Source: Rhizoctonia solani (lineage: Eukaryota; Basidiomycota; Agaricomycetes; Cantharellales; Ceratobasidiaceae). Taken from it: a stretch of 64,000 nucleotides of DNA. Positions 1-11,882 of the stretch are shown here, piece by piece. Each line of letters opens with the position of its first letter. Positions within the stretch are counted from its first letter, which is position 1. The stretch lies in NCBI RefSeq assembly GCF_016906535.1, contig NC_057373.1, positions 1,178,001 through 1,242,000 of the forward strand, read 5' to 3'. A program made the position numbers and the translations under genes. The notes below the pieces were generated by a model. The model did no database searches and had not been told where the DNA came from. It saw nothing but the letters and a program-made list of their open reading frames with translations.

Positions 1-2666
1 CCTTAATTTTCCCAGATTCGTTCGAGTTCAGATGTGCGACAATCTCATCGACACTTTCTCGGAAATTCGTAAAAACCATTACTCGAGTTTCGTTTGCATC
101 AGGGGTATCGAAATGTCCAACAAGAATTTCGTTAAGCTTCTCCATCTTGGGATGGGGTGGGAACCTTGTCGCTGACCCCATTCCAGCTCCTTCAAGACGA
201 TACTTAGAAATCTGATTCAACGTCGCTTGAAATTCCGTGTTCTTATTCCAAGTAGACTGGTGCTGTTTCCCGCCACTCTCGTAGAAGTCTTTGAGAACCC
301 TCTCACACATTGCGACACTGCACTCTACCTATAACCAGGTTAGGTACCTTCGGCGAATGGGCATGTATGAAGCAACTTACCAAATATCCCATGGCTCGAG
401 CAAGAACAGCTAGAGATTTTAGGGGATGCAAGACGCGCATCTTGTTTTTATCCTTCGTATGCATGGCGCTAGTTATTTCGGCTGTAGCGCGATAGGCATT
501 CATAGTTTCTGGGTCAGCATTATTGCAGCATCCAGCTGTCTGGACCGTCTTGAGCAGAGGCTGTGTATCCATATCAGTCTATGTGACTAAAAAGAACGAG
601 AATCCATTTACATTCATAACAGATACCAAACTGGCTTTGATGTCATTAATTCCGTCATTCATCGCTACAATTTGTATGTCTGTGTGCTGCATTAAAGTTG
701 AGGGGTATGCTACATGTCCAAAAGGTTGCGAACGTACTTTCTTGAAGATATACTTTTGTAGGTCCATACTGTTCTCGTCACGGATCTCGATTCGACTAAT
801 ATGTAAGCCATCTACAATAGACTGAACGGTCTCCGAGTTCTTCCCAGGGGTGGCACTCAATGCGAGAATCCGATGATGTGGGTTACGTGCCATCAAATAG
901 TGCACTATTGTCACATATGCGTATGAACCAGTGGCACGGTGGGCTTCATCTGTTAACAGTTAGCAATTGCCGAAATTCATTCGCAGGACAATCTACCAAT
1001 TACCACCAGCACAATGTCCTCGGCATCGCAAGTCCCATCCTTCAAGTCGTTAAAGAACGTCTGAGGAGTCATATAAAACACTCGTTTCTCTTCCCACTGG
1101 AGTTTTAGTCTTAGTTTATGTTATGGTTTCAGACATTCACCACGTACCGCTCGTCTTCGCAAGTTTTTGGTCACAGTCCCAGTCAATTCGATTGCATCCC
1201 TTCCAGGGATACCACAGCTCTCGTGACAAGCCTCTATTTGCTGAGCTACCAAAGGCTTGGTTGGTGCAACAAACACAACCTTTCCAGTAGGAAACCAAGT
1301 GTAAACTGAAAGTACTGTCAGACGATTGAACGGGTGAATCGGTGGTACGCACAATTCAGCATAACAGAACCTGCTATGAAAGTTTTGCCAAGACCTGTAG
1401 GTAACGACACCAAGGTATTATCGAATAATGAGCGGGATATAATATTATATTGGTAATCGCGTTTTTCTTTGTTGAGGGGAAAGATCCATTCTCAATCGTT
1501 TTCGGATCAGGTTTACATTGCATTTTCGTCGACTAAATCACAACTATTAGCGGATTATTTCGGTGAATAAAAAAACAACTCACAGGTCTAGAGTTACCAA
1601 AAGGTCGCAAAAATTAACGTGAGGTTATATAAAGAAAACTCATGCTTACTTGACTGTATATAACATCGTTAGCCTGAAATATCACTGCTGGTAGAATAAA
1701 CCCACCAGAAACTTCAAGGGGTGCCGTAAAATCCGGGAATTGTTCCAGTTCTTCATCGTCCTCACCCTCCGAGTCACGCGCGCGACCTTTTCCCTTCTGG
1801 CTTTTGATGGCCTCCGCAGCCTTGACATAATCCCACGACTTGGTTTGCTGCCGGTGATGGGGTCGGCCAAAAAGGCCATCGTTCTTGGAAACAGTCCGCC
1901 TGGCGCTAGCAATTGCACTGGAGGCAAACCCACGAGCACCACTGCCGCTTGCACCGGGCGTTTGTGGAGCAACTCCTCCGAACAAGTTCATTTGTCGAGT
2001 GGCGTTAGATGCCAGAGATCCTGAACGACCAGTGAGAGCTGACTCTGCAATCTCCTCGATCTCATCCAAAGCATCTTCGGGGATATCGTAACACGAGTAA
2101 TCGTCCGATGAATGTACTGAGATCGCACGCTTACGACCCGGTGAGGGCGATGGAATTGAATCGAAACTGGCCCGACGGGTTGGAGTTTTTCCTATGATAT
2201 CCGTGATGGGATCTGAAGCTTCAGGTGCCGGTCGAGGAGAGTTGTTTTGCGAATCTGCCGTGATTTCGGATAAGGCGCTGGAGCCTGTCTGGTGATATAG
2301 AATGAACGTACTGTTTGTAGTGCTTGGTTGGCTTCCAGTCTGGCTAGCCACCAATGCCGAACGCACAGCGTTACGTATACTTGATACCGAGGGCCCTGTG
2401 GAGGATGTAGACCGACCGCTTGGCCGAAAGGCGGGTCGATTGCTCGCTGGGGGTGGAGCTTTGGGGACTGCTGGAGTGAAGGGAGCAGCTGCCGATTTGG
2501 ATACGTTCGGTGTAGGGAAGGGCCGAGAGATGTTAGGTGTGGGTTTAGCCACTACAGGCTTTGCCGGGGTTGCACGAACAGGTTCGATTGCCGCCTCGAT
2601 AGCGTCTATTTCGGCCAGGAAGGCGGAATCCATGTCATAGTCAACGTCATCAGAGAAGTCCTGCAT
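1..2666 (-). CDS. MPH1: MPH1/FANCM-type DNA helicase, N-terminal part (runs off the left edge)
   Basis: This is a superfamily-2 helicase that remodels replication forks and D-loops in the Fanconi-type repair pathway. Reading leftward, the first exon (M at 2666, starting [19 protein letters not shown]) is a low-complexity Ser/Pro-rich region of about 300 residues. It is followed by Walker [11 protein letters not shown] (near 1390), [14 protein letters not shown] (motif Ia, near 1260), [12 protein letters not shown] (motif II, near 940), ILALSATPG (motif III, near 850), and [13 protein letters not shown] (motif IV) at the window edge. The remaining C-terminal helicase motifs lie outside. Short introns separate the exons. 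A splice acceptor directly precedes M2666, so the 5' UTR is probably spliced. The gene is divergent to frataxin. Family assignment is firm; the exact start is less so (an upstream in-frame ATG at 2705 lies in the presumed UTR intron). Confidence 0.88.
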
Positions 2667-3098
2667 GCCTAAGTTCTTTAGTACAATGTTATGATATTTA
2701 TTCATGATTTCTACTCACTTGCTCCGGAGCTGGTCTTGTCTGAAAATACAGAGAGAACGGGGTGTTTAGTAACACAGCGCAACTGCTTCCAGGCTGAAGA
2801 GCTGAAAAGTACAGAAGGTTAATGTATTGCTAGTATGCATTGCATTTTCGCATACCCTGAAGTAGTAGATGCAATTCTCTGAATTTTGGTAGACGAGGGT
2901 GTTGCGTTCTCTAAAACCAGGTCTGAGTTGTGGCGAGGAGTATGGAGCCGCGACTGGTTCTCGATCGTCAATCAAATCGGCCTCTCGCGATCACGTGACC
3001 TGCGTATCAATTTAGCTCTCCCCAGACATACGCTGCGCACCTTGCCTCCGTTTCAATATATCTTCTACTAGACTGTCTACACTCGAGAAAACAACATT
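2667..3098. promoter_or_regulatory. Divergent MPH1/frataxin intergenic region
   Basis: This 432-bp spacer lies between two divergent start codons. On the minus strand it contains at least one plausible 5' UTR intron of MPH1 (donor GTGAGT near 2718, acceptor just upstream of the ATG at 2666). An open minus-strand frame at 2766-2975 has no ATG and shows no domain, so I read it as UTR. Confidence 0.4.
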
Positions 3099-3798
3099 AT
3101 GATATCAGTGGTAAAAAGAAGCCTTATTAGGGGTGTAATACAAAGCTCAAGGCGAGCTTCATCTCGGCTCATCTGGACCCATACTGCCAGGTCAGCTATG
3201 GTACTGCCAAACGCCTATCGCAGAGACGGAGGGGGTCATGATTACTCTAAACGCACTATGACAACATATAAGCAAAGGTACGCAGTGGTACCAATCCATG
3301 ACTATTTCCTATCCCAAGTAATATAAACAAGCCAGCGATATCACCATGGAAGAGTATCATCGAGTATCGGATAAGACAATGGAGACCTTACTTGATACGA
3401 TGGAGAATCTGCTTGACGAATATACAGATCTTCCCTATGAAGTGGACTACTCTGTGAGAAGATGAATCATGTTGCTTCCAAATTGGACCAATGACGCCTT
3501 TTCGAATTAGAGTGGTGTCTTGACACTAAAGCTAGATGACAAGGGAACATATGTCATCAACAAGCAACCTCCTAATAAACAGATATGGCTGTCTTCTCCA
3601 CACAGGTGGGTAGTTGCTGATACATACGTCAATCTTGCTTCAACTAAATGCATTACTAGCGGGCCAAAACGCTACGATCTGGACACAACTCACAACGAAT
3701 GGTTCTACCACCGTGATAATACGACTATGAGATCTTTGTTGGAGAAGGAACTGAGCGAAGTGTTCGGACAGCCGATAAAATTGGATGCCAGTGAATAA
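3099..3798 (+). CDS. YFH1: Frataxin, mitochondrial iron chaperone
   Basis: Frataxin regulates iron-sulfur cluster assembly on the Nfs1-Isu complex in the mitochondrial matrix. Four exons (3099-3277, 3336-3453, 3511-3605, 3660-3798) join in frame to 176 residues. The N-terminus is rich in Arg and Ser with almost no acidic residues, as expected of a matrix-targeting peptide. The mature part has the acidic helix [19 protein letters not shown], the strand segment [19 protein letters not shown], the invariant [12 protein letters not shown] and SGPKRYDL, and the C-terminal helix [11 protein letters not shown]. All hallmarks are present at normal family length and no frame break is needed. The gene is divergent to MPH1. 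NFU1 elsewhere in the window belongs to the same pathway. Confidence 0.95.
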
Positions 3799-4079
3799 GA
3801 GTAACGAGCTATCAATGGGTCCATTCCGTATAATGGCATAATTTCATAACATTAAAAGTACAGCAATGCAGGGGAATACAATGCAAGCGAGAATGCGTAC
3901 AGAAACGTGGGGAAGAATCTGGTCTCTAAATTAATAAGATATTAGCAAGGAAATATAACTCAAACCCAAGAAGAAGTGAGATCTACGAGCGGTTACGATG
4001 CCGCGATAAGAATAGATTTCCGAGCAACCTTTGTTAAAAATCAGTTAAGAGGCGAAATCAGATGTGTGTCCACACTCCC

Positions 4080-4817
4080 TTACTTGTTCATTTCGGAATA
4101 GTTATTTTCCACCCTTTGTTTTTCGTCGCTATCAATTTGAATCCCTAGGTCTGGCCCAGGCTCATTATCACTCTCCTCATCACTGCCATTATCACTGTCA
4201 TCATCCTGATCCGAATCCAAGTTAGGAGAGGAACCGGAGGGTCGAGTTTGTTGAGATGTTCGCGATTGAGTAATCCTTACTGAATTTTCATGCGAAGCAA
4301 AACGAGGAAGTGGATGTGTTGCTGCTACTCTGGAAATCTTCGAGCTTGATGATGCGGGGCCCGAAACAGACGCTTGTCGGTCAGGGACAGACGTAGGGAG
4401 AGGGTGAGAATTTGTGAGCGTAGCTTGATGTTGAGAGCAGGACCCATGTGAGGGTATGTTCGCTCCTGTATGGACTGATTCTGGGGTCACCTCCTTGCCT
4501 GATTCAATTACGGTCGTCCTCTGAATCCTGCTTTGAGTAACTTTTAACGTAGTTTTCTCGTCATGCGGGATAGAAGCGGGATGCTCCCTGACCACATAAA
4601 CGTCGAGCGTGTTAGGTATGACGTTATTATTGGATGGACTACCAAGCACTCACGATAGGTTATTGATATCCCTCAGAGATCTCCTCCTACACAATCCGCT
4701 CCAGCTATCACTATGAACCATCCGTCGTTTCTTGAATACTTGATTTGGCATGTTCTCAGTGTTCTCGGGCTGTGGCCATGGAATACCATCAATAGTTGAT
4801 TCGTGGCAGCGCTTCAT
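4080..4817 (-). CDS. Hypothetical Ser/Asp-rich protein, unrecognised
   Basis: I do not recognise this protein. Exon 1 (4817-4654, M at 4817) encodes MKRCHESTIDGIPWPQPE, then a basic stretch FKKRRMVHSDSW and LCRRRSLRDINNLS. A 65-nt GT...AG intron leads to exon 2, which is Ser/Thr/Pro-rich and ends in a very acidic tail (DSDQDDDSDNGSDEESDNE). KKRR and CRRRS are candidate nuclear-localisation motifs. The splice keeps the frame and extends the single-exon open frame by 55 residues, which supports a real gene. The composition suggests a disordered nuclear protein; no catalytic or structural domain is visible. Confidence 0.55.
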
Positions 4818-5041
4818 GGCGGTTGACTCTTGATCTACTAAACAAGGTGATGATTGTTACAGGTGACGCGGCCAGTGAAAGATGAGGTTTGGTGAAGCAA
4901 TTTGGGGCGTTTTTGCCTACTACTCACGTGAGTTAAAGCTTCACGCGCCACCTTCACCCCTCAAGCGCCTGCCGCCATCATGTATTTTTGAACAACATAC
5001 AATGTTAGGTGTACATAGAGAATACTAGAAGTCTTGAACAT

Positions 5042-5961
5042 CTATCTTTTTTGTCTTTTCGATTTTTTCGGCTTATCAGTGATATCTCCAGAAGAATCAT
5101 CCTGTTCGTCACCAGCCTCAGGCTCTCCGTCTAATGATTTGGATGTGGGTGCAAGCTCAATTCCCGATATCCATTCCCAGCCGAGTACCCATGCAACTTG
5201 TTCCAACTCTGCTGGTGAAGTGCCCGCATTTTCCGCTGCCTCCCACATGCGTACCGCATAATCCAAGTAACCTTTCTCGGTATACTTGATATCTTTTTTC
5301 TTGGTTCCCTGATCAGCATACATGATCCAGATATACGCTTCATCGCTCATGAATGGCACCCTATCGTCGGATATGGAGAGCAGAAGCGACCCAGTTGCTG
5401 GGCCAACACCTTTTAGAGCTCCGCACAGTGACTTGAGTAGAGTACGGAATGATTGGTATGACGGAGTTGAGGACTTGATATTCGAGAGAGAAGAGAAGGC
5501 CTCTTGGGTGCTGGATTTGACTTTGACAGGGGTGTTTTGGGCAATTAGAGCGGGAAGGGTCGGTCTAAATTTGCCCCGAGCGCTGCACACAATTAGGTAA
5601 ATATCACAGTCCAGTCACTTATCACGAACATCACATACAGTTTCCATTCCATCAATCTCTCCAGCTCTGACTTCTCAATGTGTGCCGGTTTGCGTGATTT
5701 GACCAACTTGGGGAGTTCATTCAACCTCCAATCGTCCAGCTCTTGCAATTGAGATCCAGTTTTTGACTCGGTCAGCTGAGATATACGATGCTGATAGCGT
5801 GACAATGCAGCTTGAATGTCCTCAGCAGTCAAACCTGAAGGCCGAGGAACTAAACGAGTAGAACCAGAGGCGTCATTCCTGATTTCAGTCTGTGCATCAT
5901 CCTCCGAGCCCTTGGCCTCTGCGGCTTCCTTTGCAAGCTTGATTTTTCGCTTCGGGGGCAT
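5042..5961 (-). CDS. Conserved eukaryotic protein with a helix-hairpin-helix-like core
   Basis: Two exons join across an intron at about 5634-5585 (donor GTATGTGATG, acceptor TGCAG before the codons for ARGKFRPTL). The N-terminus is Lys-rich (MPPKRKIKLAKEAAEAK). It is followed by LTAEDIQAALSRYQ and WRLNELPKLVKSR, then an HhH-like GALKGVGPATGSLLLS, the block VPFMSDEAYIWIM, and a basic C-tail KPKKSKRQKR. The KGVGPATxSxLL...VPFxSDE pattern is shared by a widespread eukaryotic family of unknown function; this is from memory of the family, not a search. HhH loops usually contact DNA, so a nuclear DNA-associated role is a guess. The gene is divergent to WDR70, with 244 bp between the starts. Confidence 0.7.
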
Positions 5962-6205
5962 CAATAGACCAGAGTGAGTAAATTACACCGAGAAAAAGCA
6001 AAGCCAAAAGCACAGGTCTATTGCTTCCACTTGAGTCGGTCAAGAGCTTAGGTCCCGGAGTCACGTGCCAACCCGCCACCTCTACGCACGTCGCGGCGTA
6101 TCCGTAGTTCCCTGTCTAGCTGAATCACCCCCACCCATATACGCAACACTCGTCTCAATCCATTCCATCGTAACATAAAACCAAAATAATGGCCGACGAT
6201 GCGAT

Positions 6206-8886
6206 ATGATGGCAATGATGGGACTGTCCGGGTTTGGTAAGCAAACCAAGAAGCGGACTGTTGACGTTGTGGCACGGTACGAGTCGACGAAACGGGCTGA
6301 ACCGGTAGGCGTTTGTGCTATGTAATGGCACAGACGCATTTGGTTGACATGTTCTTGGATAGACTGCGGAGAAAGGCGAACTCAAGGGGGATGAAAACCC
6401 GGCTGCTAAGCGCGCACGCGTTGGTGAGAATGTGCCAGAGGTGGAACAGGATGATGAGGTGGGGCCTGTGCCTCATCCGTCTTTGGCAAACAAGGGAGAT
6501 GCGGGCAAAGTCGACGAGAGCGACGATGAGCAAGACGAGGGCGCTGAAGACTCGGACCCCGATGACGAGTCGACTTTCCCAATTACGCACGAAATCACCC
6601 TCAAGGATCATACCAAAGTACGTTAATCTATTTTTCCTATGCCGAGCGTTTATTAATATAGTTCCGTAGGTTGTGTCGGCACTTGCAGTTGACCCTTCCG
6701 GTGCCCGTGTTGTCACCGGCTCGCACGATTACGATGTCAAATTATGGGATTTTGGTGGTATGGATGCTCGATTCAAGCCGTTTAGGAGTTGGGAGCCAGC
6801 CGAAAGTTACATGTATGTGCATGCATGCTAGTTCTTTTCCCGTTTTTTTTTCTTATACATTTGGCGTGCTAGGTCCATGATCTCAAATACTCCAATGCCG
6901 GAGACAAGTTTTTAGTTATTTCTGGGACGAGCCAAGCCAAGCTGTATGAGCGAGACGGCGAAGAAGTGTGCGTTGCCTCCGTTTTTTCTCTCTTCGTAGT
7001 GGGGTTACTTATGCGCGAAACAGTGCAACTTTCATCAAAGGAGACCCATACATCCGCGATATGAAAAACACCGCGTAAGTGTGCTAGTCCCGACCAGTTC
7101 CGCCCGAACCATTAACATTGTTTATGTCGTTCAAGTGGCCACGTTGGGGAGCTCACAGCATGTGCCTGGCATCCAAAAGAATCTAATCTGTTTATCACAT
7201 CTTCATACGATTCGACCATTCGGTGAGTTCGTAACTTCCATTTCCCACTGTAACACACAAAAATCCCCCGTGCCCCTATTTGTTTCGTATCTGATCCGAA
7301 CCGGTAGCTAATACTGGGTGCTTCTTTGAACGCCGGGTGGTTGGGGATTTTGGCAGGATATGGGACGTGGAGAATAAACGCAAGCAAAGACTGTGATTGT
7401 GGTCAAGAGCAAGGAGCGGGGGACGCGGACCAAAGTCATGTCCTGCACCTACTCGCGCGATGGGAAAATGATTGCGGGAGGTTCGTCTTTTTTGTTTTAC
7501 TTTACCGAACTAAAATTTTCAGCGTTTGATATTGATTTACGTTTTGGTAGCGTGCTTGGACGGGGCGTTACATATCTGGAACACGAACAGCAATTTTGTG
7601 CGCCCGAGTCTGAGTATCGAGGGTGCACATGTGAAAGATACGGAAACGGGGTCGGTGACGTTTGCGCTCGATGGATATACGGTCTTGACTCGGGGAGGGG
7701 ACGATACAGTCAAACGTGAGTTAATATTTGATAAATTAGATGCTGTCAGTCTGTCTGATAACGTCGCTTATTAGTGTGGGATACACGGTCGTTCAAGAAA
7801 CCCGTAACGACGGCGACGGATGTTCCTACATTGTACCCTGGAACAAGTGCGATTTTCTCCCCGGATGAGAAGTACATTGTCACCGGAGCGGCGGCGATCC
7901 CGGGACGACAGCCCGGTCGGCTGCTGTTTATGCCCCGACATGGAGCCTCGGGTGAGAACGGACTCAAGCCCGCGCGGTCTGTCATACTGGGGGAAAAAGT
8001 GAGCGCGGTCAAGGTTGTCTGGCATTCGAAAATCAACCAGGTGCGCGACTTCAGCCTGCCCGGTATGACATCACGATTTTAATTCGGCCGTGTAGGTTCT
8101 AGCGTCGCTTTCAGATGGTTCGGTACGGGTACTATACTCGCCTAATGCGTCTACCAATGGAGCCAAGTTGTGTGTGACGCGGGCACCGAAGAAAGTTACC
8201 ATCGAAGACATCAGCGCGGCGCTGCGGGATGCTCCCATCCTCACGCCACATGCGCTGCCAATGTTCAAGGAAGACGAGGGCAGGTACGAGCATCAATTAA
8301 ATTTCATTTCAATATTGTACTAACTGAATTACAGGAGCGGACAGCGCAGACGCGACAAGGACCGCTCGGATGCGGTCAAGACGCGCAAGCCAATGCCCCC
8401 AGTCAATGGACCCGGACGCGGTGGACGAGTCGGTGCAAGCGCGACGCAGCACATTGTGCAACACATGTTCCGGGATACATCGCGCGACGAGGACGTGAGT
8501 GCCTGTTTATTTTTGTGCTTGTACTTGTTTTGGATCTTATCGGAACGGGATTTCGGATGGGTGGAAATTTTTGGACCCTGAGCGGAAACGTGCCTGGGCC
8601 GAGTGTTCCGTGTTCCCATGGTCTGAGGGCCTGCATCGAGGGCACAAACGACGAGCTGACTGCATTTTCGTGTTGTTTTGCAGCCACGCGAGGCGTTGCT
8701 CAAGTACGCGACCAAGGAAGGCGAGGATCTTAGGTGGACCCAAGGTGAGTGGCTCGGCGAAACTTGTTCAATTCGCGCATTTTTCATCAGTTTTTGTCGG
8801 GACGCTGACTGTATGCCATAGCATGGAAGGATTCTGGGAATGTATTTGCAGAGGTTGAGGAGGAGGAGAAGGAAGAGGGCGCGTAG
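6206..8886 (+). CDS. WDR70: WDR70 homolog, WD40-repeat nuclear protein
   Basis: WDR70 family proteins work with CRL4-type ubiquitin ligase in histone H2B ubiquitination and DNA-damage response in fission yeast and man. The start MMAMMGLSGFGKQTKKR matches the family's MGFSGFGKK opening. An acidic linker follows, then ITHEITLKDHTK, WD blocks (VTGSHDYDVKLWDF, ITSSYDSTIRIWDVE, DGALHIWNTNS, RGGDDTVK-LWDTRSF, SDGSVRVLYS), and the C-terminal PGRGGRVGASATQHIVQH motif. There are about eleven exons. One base appears to be missing at the A run 7386-7388: the frame leaves WDVENKRK and resumes as KTVIVVKSK. A short upstream ORF overlaps the start codon. The family call is firm. Confidence 0.92.
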
Positions 8887-9036
8887 ATGGGGCGGATGGT
8901 GCACGGACCATGTGACTAGGAAAGAACACCGGATGCAAATTACGGAGGCTTTGGGGTCTGATAAAGGACGGCGGGGGGACTCGCGCAAGATCGCTCGCCT
9001 CCTCAGAATTTGTTAGAAAAGCATTGATTTTACGGA

Positions 9037-11494
9037 ATGTCCGACGCGTCAATGTCGCCGGCCCTCATGAACCCCCCTGCGGACACTGTGGACACTGGTC
9101 TGGGCTATCCGGGGGACGACGACGACGAGACCGCCACCCGCAACGAGTCGCCCCCGGTCACCACGCCCGCCGACCACGATGTGCACCCGCCGACCAAGCC
9201 GGACCCCGCGGACACCGACATGGACCCCGTGGATGGCGCCGTCGCTGCCGAGACCCCTGCCACTGCTGCCCCAGAGCCAGTCGCCGTCGAGGGTCACGTG
9301 CAAGAACTCGAACGTAAGCGTGAGCTACCCGTCGATGAGACTGAGCACGTTGCCAAACGAGCCCGCAGCGACGCCAGTGGGAGCCAGGTGTGCATTTATT
9401 CACCCAAATATTATTAAATAAGCTTATACGTCGTAGCCTGTGCCCACTCCGCCGTCGTCGATGCTGCCTGTGGCTATGGACCCGAACCCACTTGCTGCTT
9501 ACACCACCTTCCAGGAGCCGCCGCCACCGCCATACACAGGGCCGACGATGCTGACACCGACACAACACAAGTTCTGTGTGTCGACGGTGCGGACTCTGAA
9601 GCGGCTCAAGGACGCAGTTCCGTTCCTTCGGCCTGTGGATCCGATTGCGCTCAACGTCCCCCACTACCCCATTGTCATCAAGCGCCCGATGGACTTCTCG
9701 ACCATCGAGACCAAGCTACAGAACAGCAATCCAAACAAGAACCCAGAGCCCCTGGCACCGCGGTACCGCACAACTGACGACTTTGTGGGCGATGTGCGCC
9801 AGATCTTCCAGAACTGCTATCTGTTCAATGGGCCTGAGCATTTCATTAGTTCCCAGGCAAGGCGTCTTGAAGACATACTCGACAAGCAGCTGAAGCAGAT
9901 GCCGGCTGACGAGGAGGTGAGCCCCAATGAGCCCTCGTCTGATGCACGTGCTGACAAACCTAGTCCTCCCGCACTGAGACCCCACCACCCAAAAAGACCC
10001 CGGTCCCCCCTGCTCGCCGTCCGTCGACCTCTGCCCCAGTTGCCCGCCGCAACACTCCCGAGGACTATATGCCCCGCCCCAAGCGCGAGATCCACCCCCG
10101 GCCCCCAAAGACCTTCCTTACACGGACCCCGCGTCTGCCAAGCGTCTTCGCAAAGGCAAGGGCCGCAACGGCGAGCGCGATGACGGCACTGCCGACCAAC
10201 TGCGCTACTGCATGAAGATCCTTCTTGACTTTAACAAGAAGTCTCTTTATCAAGTAGCCAGTCCCTTTTACGAGCCAGTCGACTCCAACTATGTCCCCAA
10301 CTACTACAAGGTCATCAAGAAGCCTATGGATCTGTCCACCATGCGTCGCAAACTCGAGAGCAACGAGTACCCCAATGCCAATGCCTTCCACAACGACTTC
10401 AAGTTGATGATGCGCAACTGCCAACAGTTCAACCCCCCGGGCACTGTCGTATACATTGCCGGGCAAGAGATGGACCGCATCTTCAAGGAAAAGTGGAAGA
10501 ACCTCCCACCCTCCGTCAACCCACTCCCGAAGAGGAAGACGATGCTGGTAGCAGTGAGGAAGAGGGTAACCGCGAGGACACTGACTGTGAGCTTATTTCT
10601 CACTTCATGTCTCTTCTTCTCTAACAATCTCATTCTAGTGGCCATCGCCATGATGGAGTCTCAGATTGAGAGCATCAAGGACAACTTGAACGCCTTGAAG
10701 GCCAAGAAGAAGAAGGAAAAGGAAAAGGGGGCCAAGTCCACTGCTTCTCCCGTCGTTCCGCCCAAGGAGAAGAAGCCGGCGCCCGCCCCTGTCCCGAAGA
10801 AGGTTCCTCCCAAGAAGCCAGCGACCTACGCTCCTCCTGCTTATCAACCCTCGCCCGGCCCGAGCCGTGTCAAGGAGCCCGCCCCACGTGGAAGACCTGC
10901 GTCTACTCCCAAGGCCCCCCTGCGAAAAAGCGCACCGGAACCGGAACTGGCTCGGATACGGAGAAGAACATTTCGACCATGTCCTTTGAGCAAAAGAAGG
11001 AGCTCTCCACTACCATTGAATCTCTCAGCGGCGACAAGCTCGAACGGTCATTCAAATCATCTATGAGGGTATGCCCGACTTGCAAAACGTAGGTTATTTC
11101 ATGTGGAGCATCGAGTCTCGGTCGCTGACATCACCATGACTGTTTAGTCGAGCGAAGAGATCGAGCTGGATATCGAATCTCTGACTCCAGCGGTATTGAC
11201 CAAGCTCTGGAACTTTGTTGTCAAACCCCAACAACAAAAGCGTGCTGCCGTTAGCCACAATGGCCCAAGCGTACTAGCGGCAATGCGTCCAAGGGCGCAG
11301 CGGCAACGGGCGGTGTCAAGCGCAAGAGCATGGACGAAGAGGTCGAGAGTGCTCGAATTCGCAAACTCCAGGAGCAACTGAATAAGTTTGATCCTGGTGC
11401 TGCTGCCGCCATGGCCAACGAGAACTATGATGACGATGCCCGTTCGTCCAATGGCTCGGGATCGGACTCGGACTCGGGCAGCGACTCGGACTGA
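9037..11494 (+). CDS. BDF1: BET-family double bromodomain protein
   Basis: BET proteins read acetylated histone tails and recruit TFIID or chromatin remodellers. Exon 1 is acidic and Pro-rich. Bromodomain 1 follows (about 9570-9900, with HYPIVIKRPMDFSTIETKL and the acetyl-lysine Asn in IFQNCYLFNGP). Then come the linker RPKREIHP, bromodomain 2 (about 10200-10500, NYYKVIKKPMDLSTMRRKL and MRNCQQFNPPG), a Lys-rich coil, the NET domain (MSFEQKKELSTTIESLSG ... SSEEIELDIESLTPAVLTK), and an acidic Ser/Asp tail. Five single-base losses interrupt the frame, at 10095-10106, 10520-10522, 10915-10920, 11046-11047 and 11264-11266. Restoring one base at each gives family-typical sequence on both sides. Confidence 0.9.
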
Positions 11495-11882
11495 GGTGCT
11501 CGTTTATTTGGTGCTTTTTCTTATTTCTGGTATATTTCGGTCGACTATCCGGGCTACTTCTCCCCATTCACCCTGCCGCCGCCGTAGCTTATGATGCAAC
11601 GCCCGTATTTTGCGCCCCTCTTGGTCACTTTATGTTTGTTCTATTCTTTTTCTTTTGTGCTTCGTTTGTCCATCTGTAGCTACATAGTATCATCCAATCG
11701 AACGTTTTTGTACACCATTGGACTTGGTCACACTTTGGCTCGGTAGAAATTTGTTCGCGTACGGACCAAAAGAAATATTGTATTACATGCGTGTGTGGAG
11801 TAACGAAACGTAATAGACAACGTGTAGGAATTGGGTCGAGTCGCGCGGAACCAAAGCGCCAAACGTAAACGTGCACGTAGCT
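11495..11882. other. Convergent 3' intergenic region
   Basis: This 388-bp stretch lies between the 3' ends of the BET gene and the ABC transporter gene. It should hold the two 3' UTRs. I see no convincing coding frame, repeat or RNA gene in it. Confidence 0.4.

Noticed and set aside
2766..2975. Possible extra N-terminal exon of MPH1
   Set aside because: There is no ATG, and the frame does not join to the helicase exon by a clear splice.
8329..8988. 219-codon minus-strand open frame
   Set aside because: It is antisense to spliced WDR70 exons and introns with no recognisable family.
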